A DNA stretch of 64,000 bases from Zwartia panacis (GTDB lineage: Bacteria > Pseudomonadota > Gammaproteobacteria > Burkholderiales > Burkholderiaceae_B): the NCBI RefSeq assembly GCF_030410395.1, contig NZ_JAUHHF010000009.1, forward strand, positions 58,728 to 122,727, read 5' to 3'. Each line of letters starts with the position of its first letter. The stretch's first letter is position 1. Positions 53,269 to 62,640 of this stretch are shown in pieces. The notes below the pieces were generated by a model. It was given only the letters and a program-made list of their open reading frames with translations, was not told where the DNA came from and ran no database searches. The position numbers and the translations under genes are program-made.

Positions 53269-54249
53269 TCAGTCAGGTTTGATGTTGTTTTCCTTGATCA
53301 CCTTGGACCAGCGATCCATTTCGGACTGGGTAAAGGCAGCCAGCGCTTCTGGTGTACTGGCCTTGAGGTTCATGCCCTGTGTCTCGGTCAACTGTTTGTA
53401 AACATCTGGCTGCTTGGTAATTTTGACCATTTCAGCATTCAGCTTGTCAATAATTGCCTTGGGAGTACCGGCAGGCGCGTAAACCGCCCACCAGGCTTCA
53501 GCGGAAAAGCCCTTGAATCCCTGCTCTGCCATGGTGGGGACGTCTGGCAACGAAGGAGCCCGGGTCTCGCTCGTCACAGCCAAAGCACGCATCTTGCCAC
53601 TGCGGATGTGGTTGCCCAGCACAGCGATGGAGCCGATACCGCCATCGATCTGGCTGCCCATGATGTCGATAGACATTGGACCGCCACCTTTGTAGGGGAC
53701 GTGCACAACCTTAAAGCTGCCGTCTTTCTGGAGCAACGTCATCGCCAGATGGCCTAGGCTGCCGCTACCGACTGAACCATAGCTCAGCGTGTCGGGTTTA
53801 GCTTTGGCGGCGTTGACGTAGTCAGTGAAGGTTTTGTAGGGCTTGGAAGGAGATGTCGCAAACGCCATCGGAGCAGTCCCCACCAGCATGACGGGTGTCA
53901 AGTCCTTGATGGTGTCGTACGTCATCTTGGGCAACAAATAGGGGTTGGTCGCATGCGTGTCAAAGACGAACACAAACGTGTAGCCATCCGCAGGCGCTTT
54001 CGCGACATAACCTGTTCCAATTGAACCCGAGGCGCCCGTACGGTTCTCAACGATGAACTGCTGGCCCAACGCTTCGGACAGTTTGGCAGCGAACAAACGA
54101 GCAAGCGGATCAACAGAGCCGCCTGGAGGGAACGGGGAAACAAAAGTCACTGGCTTGGTCGGCCATTGTTGTGCGGATGCAATCGGGGAGGCTGCGACAG
54201 CCAACACACCCAGGGCGAATCCGACATGACGAATGAGTTTATTTACCAC
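53269..54249 (-). CDS. Bug/TctC-family periplasmic solute receptor, GTG start, 326 aa
   Basis: GTG at 54249 has AAGGAG six bases upstream; a TTG at 54267 would overlap that site. Signal peptide ending SAQQ; motifs FVSPFPPGGSVDPLARLF, IVENRTGASGSIGTGYV, APADGYTFVFVFDTH, HVPYKGGGPMS and LPDVPTMAEQGFKGF. Composition is richer in G+C than the neighbouring phosphonate operon. No transporter membrane genes nearby. Confidence 0.9.
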   Translation of the reverse strand: MVNKLIRHVGFALGVLAVAASPIASAQQWPTKPVTFVSPFPPGGSVDPLARLFAAKLSEALGQQFIVENRTGASGSIGTGYVAKAPADGYTFVFVFDTHATNPYLLPKMTYDTIKDLTPVMLVGTAPMAFATSPSKPYKTFTDYVNAAKAKPDTLSYGSVGSGSLGHLAMTLLQKDGSFKVVHVPYKGGGPMSIDIMGSQIDGGIGSIAVLGNHIRSGKMRALAVTSETRAPSLPDVPTMAEQGFKGFSAEAWWAVYAPAGTPKAIIDKLNAEMVKITKQPDVYKQLTETQGMNLKASTPEALAAFTQSEMDRWSKVIKENNIKPD

Positions 54250-54412
54250 TTTTAACTCCTTGCTCAATTTGATTTGAAAGCACTATCAGCTTTCCTGAAT
54301 TGTTAGTTTATACCCATAAGCGTGCTGAACGACTACCGATTAACCCTAGGTTGATGCGGTTATCCTTATGATGTTTATGGTTTTTTTAAACGGACTCATT
54401 TTGACAACATCT

Positions 54413-55339
54413 ATGCCTTCGATAGGTCTGGCGCTCGGTAGCGGCGCGGCAAGAGGTTGGGCACATATCGGCGTGCTGCGCGAACTTGAGCGCGCCGGTA
54501 TCTCTGCCCAGATTGTGTGTGGCACATCGATCGGAGCGCTCGTCGGTGCCGCTTACGCAGCGGGTCAGCTCGAACGCATGCACAACTGGGTCAACACACT
54601 AGACTGGCAAGCCGTGATCAACCTGATCGATCTGAGGATGGGTGGGGGTCTGATCGAAGGCAGCAAATTGGTCGACTTTTTCAACAAGCAATTCAATGAT
54701 CAGGGCATCGAACATCTTGCAAAGAAATTTGCCTGCGTTGCGACGGACCTCGCCAACGGCAATGAAGTTTGGTTAAAAGAAGGAAAGGTCATCGAGGCCG
54801 TGCGAGCATCGATCGCCCTGCCTGGCTTATTTACTCCGCAAATGAAGGACGGACGCCTACTGGTCGATGGCGGTCTCGTCAATCCCATCCCGGTCTCCCT
54901 ATGCAGGGCGATGGGTGCGCAAATCGTCATCGCGGTGGATTTGAACTGGAATCTGGTCGGCAGACGAAGCCGGATTTCGGGGGATGGCAATGAACACCCG
55001 GCACAGTCTGTGAGCACACCTTCGCTCACCAGCAATGTAGTGGAAGCCATTCTTGGTAGATTCAGACCCACTAGCAGAAACCCACAGAGCGCAGGAAATG
55101 GTTCTGACCTACCCTCGATGCTCGATGTGCTCACGACAAGCCTAAACATCATGCAACTTCAAATTTCTGAAGGCAGGCTTGCGCACGAACCCGCGGATTT
55201 GATGATTCGCCCGGATTTGGCCGACATCGCCGCGATGGATTTTCATCGGGGCGGTCATGCCATTGAGGCGGGCGAAAAAGCAGCGAGAGACATGCTACCC
55301 GCTCTCAGAAAGCTTTTGAACCTTGACGCAAAGTCCTAA
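54413..55339 (+). CDS. Patatin-like phospholipase (RssA/NTE family), 308 aa
   Basis: Serine acyl hydrolase. Oxyanion loop LGSGAARGWAHIG (residues 7-19), nucleophile elbow GTSIGALVG, and dyad Asp in DGGLVNPIPVSL. ATG at 54413 gives the length and N-terminus of E. coli RssA; a frame from 54368 is open but unsupported. Probably acts on membrane lipids in the cytoplasm. Ends with a 4-bp overlap against the convergent malonyl-CoA decarboxylase gene. Confidence 0.87.
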   Translation: MPSIGLALGSGAARGWAHIGVLRELERAGISAQIVCGTSIGALVGAAYAAGQLERMHNWVNTLDWQAVINLIDLRMGGGLIEGSKLVDFFNKQFNDQGIEHLAKKFACVATDLANGNEVWLKEGKVIEAVRASIALPGLFTPQMKDGRLLVDGGLVNPIPVSLCRAMGAQIVIAVDLNWNLVGRRSRISGDGNEHPAQSVSTPSLTSNVVEAILGRFRPTSRNPQSAGNGSDLPSMLDVLTTSLNIMQLQISEGRLAHEPADLMIRPDLADIAAMDFHRGGHAIEAGEKAARDMLPALRKLLNLDAKS

Positions 55340-56619
55340 ACCAGCTTTTCCAAGCTCTTGGCAAAAATCACGTTTTTGTTCACAAAAGCCTCATGATTAT
55401 TTTCGACTGAATCTAATTCGTAGAGGTAGTTGACCATCAGGCTGCTGGACTGGGCCACGCCCTTTTTCGATAAATCTGCCGCCCAATTGATGTTGTAGAG
55501 CTGGGCGCCGTTGGAGAGATGGAACTTTGCCACGGCGTCACCCTCTTTGTTGCAAGTTTCTTGCGTCAGGTAAATAAAACACAAACGCATAAGTGCAGCT
55601 TTTTCCTCCTCGTTCGCATTCAAGCTGGACCAACCCGCGGCAAGTGTCTTGGCCCATGGTTGGCCTTTTGCACGCAGTAGTTTGAAGGAATCAGCGACTT
55701 TCGCGCGCTTGGCAGGCGTCAGGTCATATTGCTCAGCGTTGACACCGGAGTCCAGCCATTTGGTAAAGCCCGGAATGGGCGAAAGCGTACAGAATGTTTT
55801 GACCGAGGGAATTTCTTGCTGAATTTTTTCCGCGACCCGCTTGATCAGGAAGTTTCCGAGCGACACGCCTTTGAGACCAGGCTGACAGTTGCTGATTGAG
55901 TAAAAAATTGCGGTTTTAAACTTTTTAGGCTCAAGTGGCTCTGCTTTTTTATCGAGCAATGATCCAACCTCCCGCGCGATCGCGGGAACCAGGGCAACCT
56001 CGACAAAAATCAGCGGTTCGCCGGGTAACTGTGGATGAAAAAACGCAAAACACCGGCGGTCTGGTTGCAATCGTCTGCGCAGATCGTCCCAGCCATCGAT
56101 GGCATGAACTGACTCGTGTTTGATGATTTTTTCGAGCAGGATCGCGGGTGAAGACCAGGTGATCTCGTGCAATTCAAGAAATCCGGGATTAAACCAGGAG
56201 CTAAAAACATGCTGAATATCCGAATCAACGGACTTGAGTCCGGGATGCGCTTTCAAGTGACCCAGTAAACGTTCGCGCATCTGGACGATGGCATGGGTTC
56301 CCCCTACCCCGCGATTCAGACGCCTCAGCAACTCTTGGCGGGCAGGTTCAACCGTCCGAAACAAATTGCTCAGACTCGTATGGTCGGGTTTATCCGCATA
56401 TCGCTGGGCAGCCGCCAGTACGGCACGGGGGTCGGGACTAAAACTTGCCGCCATAAACTCAAAAAAACTGAGTTGATCCGCGCGATCCAGTGAATGAAAA
56501 GTCTCCAGTAACTTGGTTGCCATACTTTGAGCATTGGTTTCGCCTTTCTCTGAGAGAAGATGCAAGGCTGTCTTTTTGGCCAGCTCTAATGAGCGACCCT
56601 TGATAAACCGTTCAAACAT
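55336..56619 (-). CDS. Malonyl-CoA decarboxylase, 427 aa
   Basis: Converts malonyl-CoA to acetyl-CoA and CO2. Helical N-terminal domain (about residues 1-155), then a GNAT-fold catalytic domain with HESVHAIDGWDDL, CFAFFHPQLPGEPLIFVEVAL, ISNCQPGLKGVSLGNFLIK and the catalytic-region FCTLSPIPGF. GAQLYNINWAADLS and SLMVNYLYEL are at the C-terminus. No malonyl-CoA synthetase or transporter is adjacent; the neighbouring genes are unrelated. Confidence 0.92.
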   Translation of the reverse strand: MFERFIKGRSLELAKKTALHLLSEKGETNAQSMATKLLETFHSLDRADQLSFFEFMAASFSPDPRAVLAAAQRYADKPDHTSLSNLFRTVEPARQELLRRLNRGVGGTHAIVQMRERLLGHLKAHPGLKSVDSDIQHVFSSWFNPGFLELHEITWSSPAILLEKIIKHESVHAIDGWDDLRRRLQPDRRCFAFFHPQLPGEPLIFVEVALVPAIAREVGSLLDKKAEPLEPKKFKTAIFYSISNCQPGLKGVSLGNFLIKRVAEKIQQEIPSVKTFCTLSPIPGFTKWLDSGVNAEQYDLTPAKRAKVADSFKLLRAKGQPWAKTLAAGWSSLNANEEEKAALMRLCFIYLTQETCNKEGDAVAKFHLSNGAQLYNINWAADLSKKGVAQSSSLMVNYLYELDSVENNHEAFVNKNVIFAKSLEKLV

Positions 56620-56724
56620 CAGGCAATTCTCCGAATTTTGGCGTCAAATTCAAGTTAACATGATTTACAAGACTATCGATTCTTTCCATATGTGTCCAAA
56701 GACAAAATACCGTCATACGTTCTG

Positions 56725-57975
56725 ATGCGTGATCCAACCCTTCCTTTTAAAAAAAGAACCGGGCTCAAACTGCTTGCAAGCCACGCAAGCTTATTGGTGT
56801 GTGCGGCGCTCCTGAATGCGTTTGTTTTTGTTTCTCACGCATCAGCCCAGTCCACCACGCGTGAAGACGCCCCACCCGTGTATCTGGGTTTCGATGGCGC
56901 ATATGGTCAAAAAACCAATACTGCAGCCGGTGCGATTGAATTTGGTTTGCGTCAGGCGATCGAAGACATCAATGCCAACGGTGGCGTACTGGGTGGTCGG
57001 CCGCTGAAGTTGCTCACCACGGATAACAAAGGTGTCACCGCCCGCGGCAAAGACAATTTCATTGAACTGGCTCAACAAAAAGATATGGTGACTGTCTTTG
57101 GTGGTAAGTACAGCCCCATTACAGTTGAGTCCCTCAAAGAAGCCCACCGATTGCGCATGCCGATCATCAGCGTCTGGGGCTCCGCCGATCAAATTACTGA
57201 TAGCGGTTACGACCCCTCTTACGCTTTCAGAGTGTCCCTCAAAGACAGCTGGGGTGTCACTGCGATGATCAAGCGCATCGTTACGCAATTAAAAGTATCG
57301 ACTGCTTGCGCAATTTTGCCCAACACCGCCTGGGGCCGCTCGTCAGACGCCGTGATCAAAAATCAGGCAGCCGACCTGGGATTGGCCGTACCTGTGATCC
57401 GCTGGTACAACTGGGGTGACAGCAGTTTCGAGGCATCGTATGCCCAATGCTTGAAAAACGAAGCCCGCGCGTTGCTATTTGTTGGTAATGAGCGCGAAGC
57501 TGCCATCCTGATCAAGGAAATCGCCCGGCGTCCAAAGAGTGAACGCTTGCCGGTTATTGCCCACTGGGGCACCGTAGGCGGCATTCTCCATGAGCTAGTC
57601 GGGCAAGACCTCAACGAGGTCCGCTTTGAGGTGATCCAGACTTTCACTTTTGTCAACAACACGAGACCATTAGCGGTCAAACTCGCCAACGCCGCAATGA
57701 AGGCGGGCGGTTATAAAAATGTCGCAGATATCCCGAGTCCGGTTGGCATTGCACAAGCCTATGATGCGGCGCGTCTGGTCGCACTTGCGGTGGATATCGC
57801 GCAAAGCACGCGTGGCGAGGACGTACGCGCAGCGCTCGAGAAACTTCCGACCTACGATGGAGCGATTAAAAAATACGCGCCTGCATTTACGTCCACTCGA
57901 CATGACGCACTCGACGCCTCCTCCGTGATTTTCGTCAAACTCACACCTGAGGGTGGTCTTGTACCGTTGCCCTAA
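56725..57975 (+). CDS. Type I periplasmic binding protein (branched-chain amino acid/LivJ-like), 416 aa
   Basis: Peripla_BP_6 protein with a long N-terminal basic stretch and a signal helix ending SHASAQ. Conserved pieces: IEDINANGGVLGGRPLKLL, VFGGKYSPITVES and VGIAQAYDAARLVALAVDIA. The ATG at 56725 is chosen; a GTG at 56692 would add 11 residues and neither has a good ribosome site. No ABC permease or ATPase is present. The next gene, one base after its stop, is a GGDEF-EAL protein, so it probably works as a ligand sensor for that enzyme. Confidence 0.85.
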   Translation: MRDPTLPFKKRTGLKLLASHASLLVCAALLNAFVFVSHASAQSTTREDAPPVYLGFDGAYGQKTNTAAGAIEFGLRQAIEDINANGGVLGGRPLKLLTTDNKGVTARGKDNFIELAQQKDMVTVFGGKYSPITVESLKEAHRLRMPIISVWGSADQITDSGYDPSYAFRVSLKDSWGVTAMIKRIVTQLKVSTACAILPNTAWGRSSDAVIKNQAADLGLAVPVIRWYNWGDSSFEASYAQCLKNEARALLFVGNEREAAILIKEIARRPKSERLPVIAHWGTVGGILHELVGQDLNEVRFEVIQTFTFVNNTRPLAVKLANAAMKAGGYKNVADIPSPVGIAQAYDAARLVALAVDIAQSTRGEDVRAALEKLPTYDGAIKKYAPAFTSTRHDALDASSVIFVKLTPEGGLVPLP

Positions 57976-57976
57976 G

Positions 57977-60721
57977 ATGACACGAATCAAATATTCTCTG
58001 CAAGAACAGATAGAAAACAAACTGATTCGAATTGTCGGTTGGTCCCTGTCGTTCATGGCATTGACAATTCTCACGATCGCGATCGTGAGCTTGTATATTT
58101 ACCGTGTCAATAAACTCGAACACGCACAAGAACTGGTCAAAACCAAGGTGAGTACTGAGGTTTCGGGAACAATCCGGGATGCGACTGCTCTGGCGGGATC
58201 TTCACTATTGTGGACTGCGCTGACTGACTCAACTGGACGAGAAGCCTACCTGGAACCACTGCTACTGAAAATCAACCAAAGTGTGATCCATAAAATAGAA
58301 CTTCTGGATTACCGCGGTCGCCCTGTGATCGACAGTCGCACAATTTCATTAGAAAACCCTAAGGTCCAAGCAGTCATCCAGGAAACAGTGCAATCGAGTC
58401 AGCCCCGCTATGCGATGCAGACCCTCGATCGGCATCAAAGCACTCTTTTTACGACCGTCGTGGTCAATGCTCCTTTTTCAGATTCGCCTCTTGGATTTTT
58501 ACTGATCAGTTTTGACCTGAGTAAGCTTGTCGAAACACTGGGATTGCCGCCAGACGTTGCCGTCCACCTTGGCACCCAGAACATGCCATCCACGCCATCC
58601 AGAGAGGACTTCTGGCTGCAGCACGCTCATATTGATTTCACGGTGAACAGTCCAAACCAAAAGATTGAACTCAATGTCACAGTCGAGCAATCCGCCCTCT
58701 ACTCATTCCTGATCATCGTATCTGGTTTTCTTTTGATGCTCTCGGCTGGTTGGTTATTGCTGCATCAACTCAAAAAATGGTCTATCTCGTTTGCACGATC
58801 GACGACGATGCGACTGAACTCTCTGCTCGAACGCGCAAGAGAGATTGTCGCAGGCAAAGAAGTAAACATTGAAAGCGATGGTCATAACGATGAAATATCC
58901 TCCCTTTTTCAGTCTTTGCAGCAAATTCTGAGTTCACAACAGTCGCTCAACAAACAGCTTTTAACGTTTTCGAGAATTTTTGATCATGCCGCCGAGGCCA
59001 TCATGGTCACCGATATGGAAGGTCACATCATTGATGTGAATCCAGCTCTTCTCAAAATGACAGGCCATCAGAAGGAGAACCTTCTGGGACAGCAATCCGG
59101 CATGCTCTACAGAGATGTGAACAATGCGCCCATCAGCGACGGATCATCCCAAAGTCATATTGCCCAAAGTATTGAACGAACCGGTGAGTGGAGAGGGGAA
59201 ACATATTTCAAAGATGCCCGCGGCCAACTCATTCCTGTCATGCTGTCCGCATCTAGGCTACGTGCCGAGAATGGGAAAAACTTGGGCAATGTCGCCCTAT
59301 TCTCTGACATTAGCCCGATCAAACAAGCTGAAAGCCAATTACGCGAACTGAGTTACAACGATCAACTGACCGGACTGCCCAATTATCGAGCGTTCGTCGA
59401 TCACATCACGCCTTTATTTGATCATCCCGATAAAAACTTTTCTTGCACGCTGCTTTTCATCGATCTTGATAACCTCAAGATGATCAACGACAAGTATGGA
59501 CACGAAGAGGGTGATCTAGCCATCACTAAACTCAGCGAATATCTTGATACGAGTTTGCCCCCAGGGACTTTTCTTTGCCGTCGTTCAGGTGACGAGTTTA
59601 TCGCGCTGATACAAAACACCCAGAACATGCCTTTCCTTGTCAGGGACCTGCGGCAAATGTCACACGCTTTTACACTCGATGCAGGGATCAGTGAGCCTCG
59701 ACTGATCCAGACGAGCTTTAGTGCGGGCGCAGCAAGCTACCCTGCAGACGCCCAAGACTTGAATGGATTACTGACAGCCGCGGACATGGCGCTGCGTGTC
59801 GCCAAAGAGACTGGACGCTCGCAACTTGTCTGGTACAGCAAGCATATTCAGGCCCGCGCCCAACGTCTGAACACCGTTCATGAAAAACTTACCGACGCAC
59901 TCAAACGTGGACTGATTGTGCCTCACTATCAGCCCTGCGTTGATCTTGCCACAGGTCGGATCATCGGATTTGAAGCGCTGGCCAGATGGACGGACTCTGA
60001 GCTAGGTCCTATGTCTCCCGAAGAGTTTATCTCGATTGCTGAGCAAACCAACCTGATCAACGCTGTGACGGTTGCAATTCTGGACAGGGTGTTAGCTGAC
60101 AAACCAAAAATCCATGCCCGCTTTGCACATGCCTCGATTGCGGTCAACATCTCCCCGCATTTTTTCGTCAAACGTGAAATCACGACCTTTTTCTCCGATC
60201 GTCTGGAGGTCAATGATGATTGTCTGGACGGGATTGTTCTGGAGCTCACCGAGTCCGAACTCTCCCACAATACACAGTCAATCCAGCTTCACATCCAATT
60301 GCAAATGCTCATAGGCATGGGTTTGAAATTGGCGATTGATGACTTTGGCAAGGGTTATTCATCCTTGTCACGACTGGGCAATTTGCCTTTCCAAAAGCTC
60401 AAAATCGATCGTTCCTTTGTGCGTGATATCGAAGATCGTGCCAATCAGAAAATCGTCAAAAGTATCATTGCGCTAGGCTCGTCTCTCAGCCTTGAAATCA
60501 TCGCAGAAGGCGTTGAGACCGAATACCAGCGTGAGGAACTGCTTAATAATGGCTGTCGCCTCGGTCAAGGTTACTTGTTTTCAAAAGCGATACCACTGGC
60601 AGAGATACTCAAGCTTGACGAATATATAGAGCCCTTAGAACAAGACTCAGCCAGAAATGGACTCAGCCAGAAATGGACTCAGCCAGAAGTGGACTCAACC
60701 AGAAGTGGACCTAACCTCTAG
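57977..60721 (+). CDS. Membrane PAS-GGDEF-EAL c-di-GMP phosphodiesterase-like protein, 914 aa
   Basis: Order: TM helix (about residues 17-40), periplasmic domain (about 45-230), second TM (about 240-262), HAMP-like linker, PAS (about 330-450), GGDEF (about 460-625), EAL (about 640-890). The GGDEF active site reads RSGDEF, with Ser for the first Gly, so cyclase activity is doubtful. EAL catalytic parts are intact: EALARW, AVNISPHF, ELTES, IDDFGKGYSS, LKIDRSF and AEGVETE. Probably hydrolyses c-di-GMP under control of the binding protein encoded one base upstream. The C-terminus is made by a 16-bp tandem repeat. Confidence 0.9.
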   Translation: MTRIKYSLQEQIENKLIRIVGWSLSFMALTILTIAIVSLYIYRVNKLEHAQELVKTKVSTEVSGTIRDATALAGSSLLWTALTDSTGREAYLEPLLLKINQSVIHKIELLDYRGRPVIDSRTISLENPKVQAVIQETVQSSQPRYAMQTLDRHQSTLFTTVVVNAPFSDSPLGFLLISFDLSKLVETLGLPPDVAVHLGTQNMPSTPSREDFWLQHAHIDFTVNSPNQKIELNVTVEQSALYSFLIIVSGFLLMLSAGWLLLHQLKKWSISFARSTTMRLNSLLERAREIVAGKEVNIESDGHNDEISSLFQSLQQILSSQQSLNKQLLTFSRIFDHAAEAIMVTDMEGHIIDVNPALLKMTGHQKENLLGQQSGMLYRDVNNAPISDGSSQSHIAQSIERTGEWRGETYFKDARGQLIPVMLSASRLRAENGKNLGNVALFSDISPIKQAESQLRELSYNDQLTGLPNYRAFVDHITPLFDHPDKNFSCTLLFIDLDNLKMINDKYGHEEGDLAITKLSEYLDTSLPPGTFLCRRSGDEFIALIQNTQNMPFLVRDLRQMSHAFTLDAGISEPRLIQTSFSAGAASYPADAQDLNGLLTAADMALRVAKETGRSQLVWYSKHIQARAQRLNTVHEKLTDALKRGLIVPHYQPCVDLATGRIIGFEALARWTDSELGPMSPEEFISIAEQTNLINAVTVAILDRVLADKPKIHARFAHASIAVNISPHFFVKREITTFFSDRLEVNDDCLDGIVLELTESELSHNTQSIQLHIQLQMLIGMGLKLAIDDFGKGYSSLSRLGNLPFQKLKIDRSFVRDIEDRANQKIVKSIIALGSSLSLEIIAEGVETEYQREELLNNGCRLGQGYLFSKAIPLAEILKLDEYIEPLEQDSARNGLSQKWTQPEVDSTRSGPNL
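60644..60707 (+). repeat. 16-bp tandem repeat, 4 copies, at the 3' end of the GGDEF-EAL gene
   Basis: Four units of GACTCAGCCAGAAATG (the third and fourth with one and two changes) run to 14 bp before the stop. As 16 is not a multiple of three, each copy is read in a different frame and the tail has no protein repeat. A change in copy number would shift the frame into the convergent gene. Confidence 0.92.
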
Positions 60722-62637
60722 GTGCTTCGACTACGCACGCAGTTACGTCCAGAGCGTTTGGCCTCATACAGGGCTTCATCAGCAACGCGATAGAGTTGTT
60801 TGAAATCGGTGCCTGTCATCTTAGGTGCTGTCGCAATGCCCACGCTTACCGTAATCGGTACGGTCAAGATACCGCTTTCCCGTTTGAGCGTGACAGGCAT
60901 AGACTCGGTTGCCACTCTGATTTTTTCAGCCACAATCACGGCGCTCTTTTGATTGGTTCTTCCAAGTACGGCGACAAACTCCTCGCCACCGATGCGCACA
61001 AGCATATCCGAGGATCTGATTTGTTCAAGCCAGCGTCGCGCAAGCTCCTTGAGCACTTCGTCTCCAACCTCATGTCCCCAGGTGTCATTCACGAATTTGA
61101 AATGATCCAAATCCAACATCAAGACCGAAATAGGCGCATCAGCCACATCAGGCTGACACTGTAACTGCTCGAGAAACTGATCAAGTCCGCGGCGATTGGC
61201 AAGATGCGTGAGTGGGTCCAGGTTGAGATCAGTACGTAAAGCACTGTTTATGCGCTCCAAGGATTCGCGCTGTTTACGCTCACGCTCGAAACGCTCGGAA
61301 ATCTCGATCGCTTTGGTGATGTCGCTATACAACGCCGTGTAGTGCAAAACCTTGCCCCACTGATCACGATAGGGAATGATCGTCGCATTGACCCAGATCA
61401 GATGACCGCTTTTGGTTTTATTACGAAACGTACCCTTCCAGATTTCTCCCCTTGTGATGGTGCTCCAGAGTCCTTGATAAAACTCGGCGGATTGCATATG
61501 ACTATTGAAAATACGGTGATTCTTACCAAGGACTTCTTCAAGGGTATAGCCTGTCACTGTTAAGAACGGCTCATTGGCCTCGATGATCGAACCCTCGAGA
61601 TCTGAGCGCGTCATCATCACGTGCGCGGTAATTCCTCTCAACAAATTATTTGAGTAGGTGACCGCTTTTTCATAGCGTCGATACCAACTGTAGATAAACC
61701 AGAACAAAATCGAAAACGCTCCCGCCAATGCAAGCGTAATCTGGAGTAGCTCTTTTTTCTCCTCAATCAAAGGCGCACTCAGGACTTGGCGATTCGAAAT
61801 CGTGACAAATATCTTTGGATGCTGACTCGTCGCGCGATAAACCACCAGAAACTGATTATTTTTTCCAAAATTAAAATAACCAATTTGCCTGTTTTCAACA
61901 CGCGACAACAACTCGGCGGCTAACTTTTCCTGATCGATTTCTTGCGAATGATGGGATAACAACACCTTACCCTTGTAATCCAGCAATGCGATCTCAGTAT
62001 CCTCGTGGTGCCCGAGGCGTTCCCACAAGTTTTCAAAGAGTCCAAGGTTGACCGTTGCCACCCAGATCATGGCTTGACCCTCTTTTTTGAACGCAAGCGA
62101 AGCAAGCATCAGTTTTTGTGTCGTAGAGGGCTTTTGCGAGACGAGATCATAGATGTCCCGATAAGGCTGGACGGGAGACAAAAGCGGCGCAGGCACATCC
62201 ACCGCAGCAGCTTGATCAATATTGAAACCGAATATCGACTCGCGTACAGCCAGTCCAATGTTTTCCGGGTTTGAACTCGCGAGGACTTTTCCCTGACGAT
62301 CCAGCAAAGATAAGCTCCGCACCGAGCGGTCTTCGTCTATCAGTTTGGTTAATTCACCGGGGTCTATGCTTGCAGGGTTACCTGGCAAAACCTCCGAGAG
62401 GGCTTGCACCAGGACAAGTTTGCTAAAGACTCCTGCAAACGAACGATCGATATGATCGTCAAGCACAAGTGCTTTAGTGGTCGAGGAATGGATCAGGTTG
62501 CGCTCGAAAGCAACTTCGGCGCGATGCCCGGCATACAGGTAAAAACTCAACAACAGTAAAAGCAGTGTCAACCAAACCAGCAGAAATAGATTTCGTGCGA
62601 CACGCGGCCGAAGAGCTAGTGTCTGGTTGGGTTCCAA
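60718..62637 (-). CDS. Membrane dCACHE-like/PAS/GGDEF diguanylate cyclase, TTG start, 639 aa
   Basis: Two TM helices (about residues 15-37 and 300-320) flank a large periplasmic sensor domain of Cache type. A PAS domain follows (about 335-450), then a GGDEF domain with VRIGGEEFVAVLG. RSSD five residues before GGEEF is a complete inhibitory I-site, so c-di-GMP synthesis with feedback is expected. TTG at 62637 has AAGGA seven bases upstream, overlapping the end of the preceding binding-protein gene. Its TAG stop shares CTAG with the convergent gene. Confidence 0.9.
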   Translation of the reverse strand: MEPNQTLALRPRVARNLFLLVWLTLLLLLLSFYLYAGHRAEVAFERNLIHSSTTKALVLDDHIDRSFAGVFSKLVLVQALSEVLPGNPASIDPGELTKLIDEDRSVRSLSLLDRQGKVLASSNPENIGLAVRESIFGFNIDQAAAVDVPAPLLSPVQPYRDIYDLVSQKPSTTQKLMLASLAFKKEGQAMIWVATVNLGLFENLWERLGHHEDTEIALLDYKGKVLLSHHSQEIDQEKLAAELLSRVENRQIGYFNFGKNNQFLVVYRATSQHPKIFVTISNRQVLSAPLIEEKKELLQITLALAGAFSILFWFIYSWYRRYEKAVTYSNNLLRGITAHVMMTRSDLEGSIIEANEPFLTVTGYTLEEVLGKNHRIFNSHMQSAEFYQGLWSTITRGEIWKGTFRNKTKSGHLIWVNATIIPYRDQWGKVLHYTALYSDITKAIEISERFERERKQRESLERINSALRTDLNLDPLTHLANRRGLDQFLEQLQCQPDVADAPISVLMLDLDHFKFVNDTWGHEVGDEVLKELARRWLEQIRSSDMLVRIGGEEFVAVLGRTNQKSAVIVAEKIRVATESMPVTLKRESGILTVPITVSVGIATAPKMTGTDFKQLYRVADEALYEAKRSGRNCVRSRST

Positions 62638-62640
62638 CGT

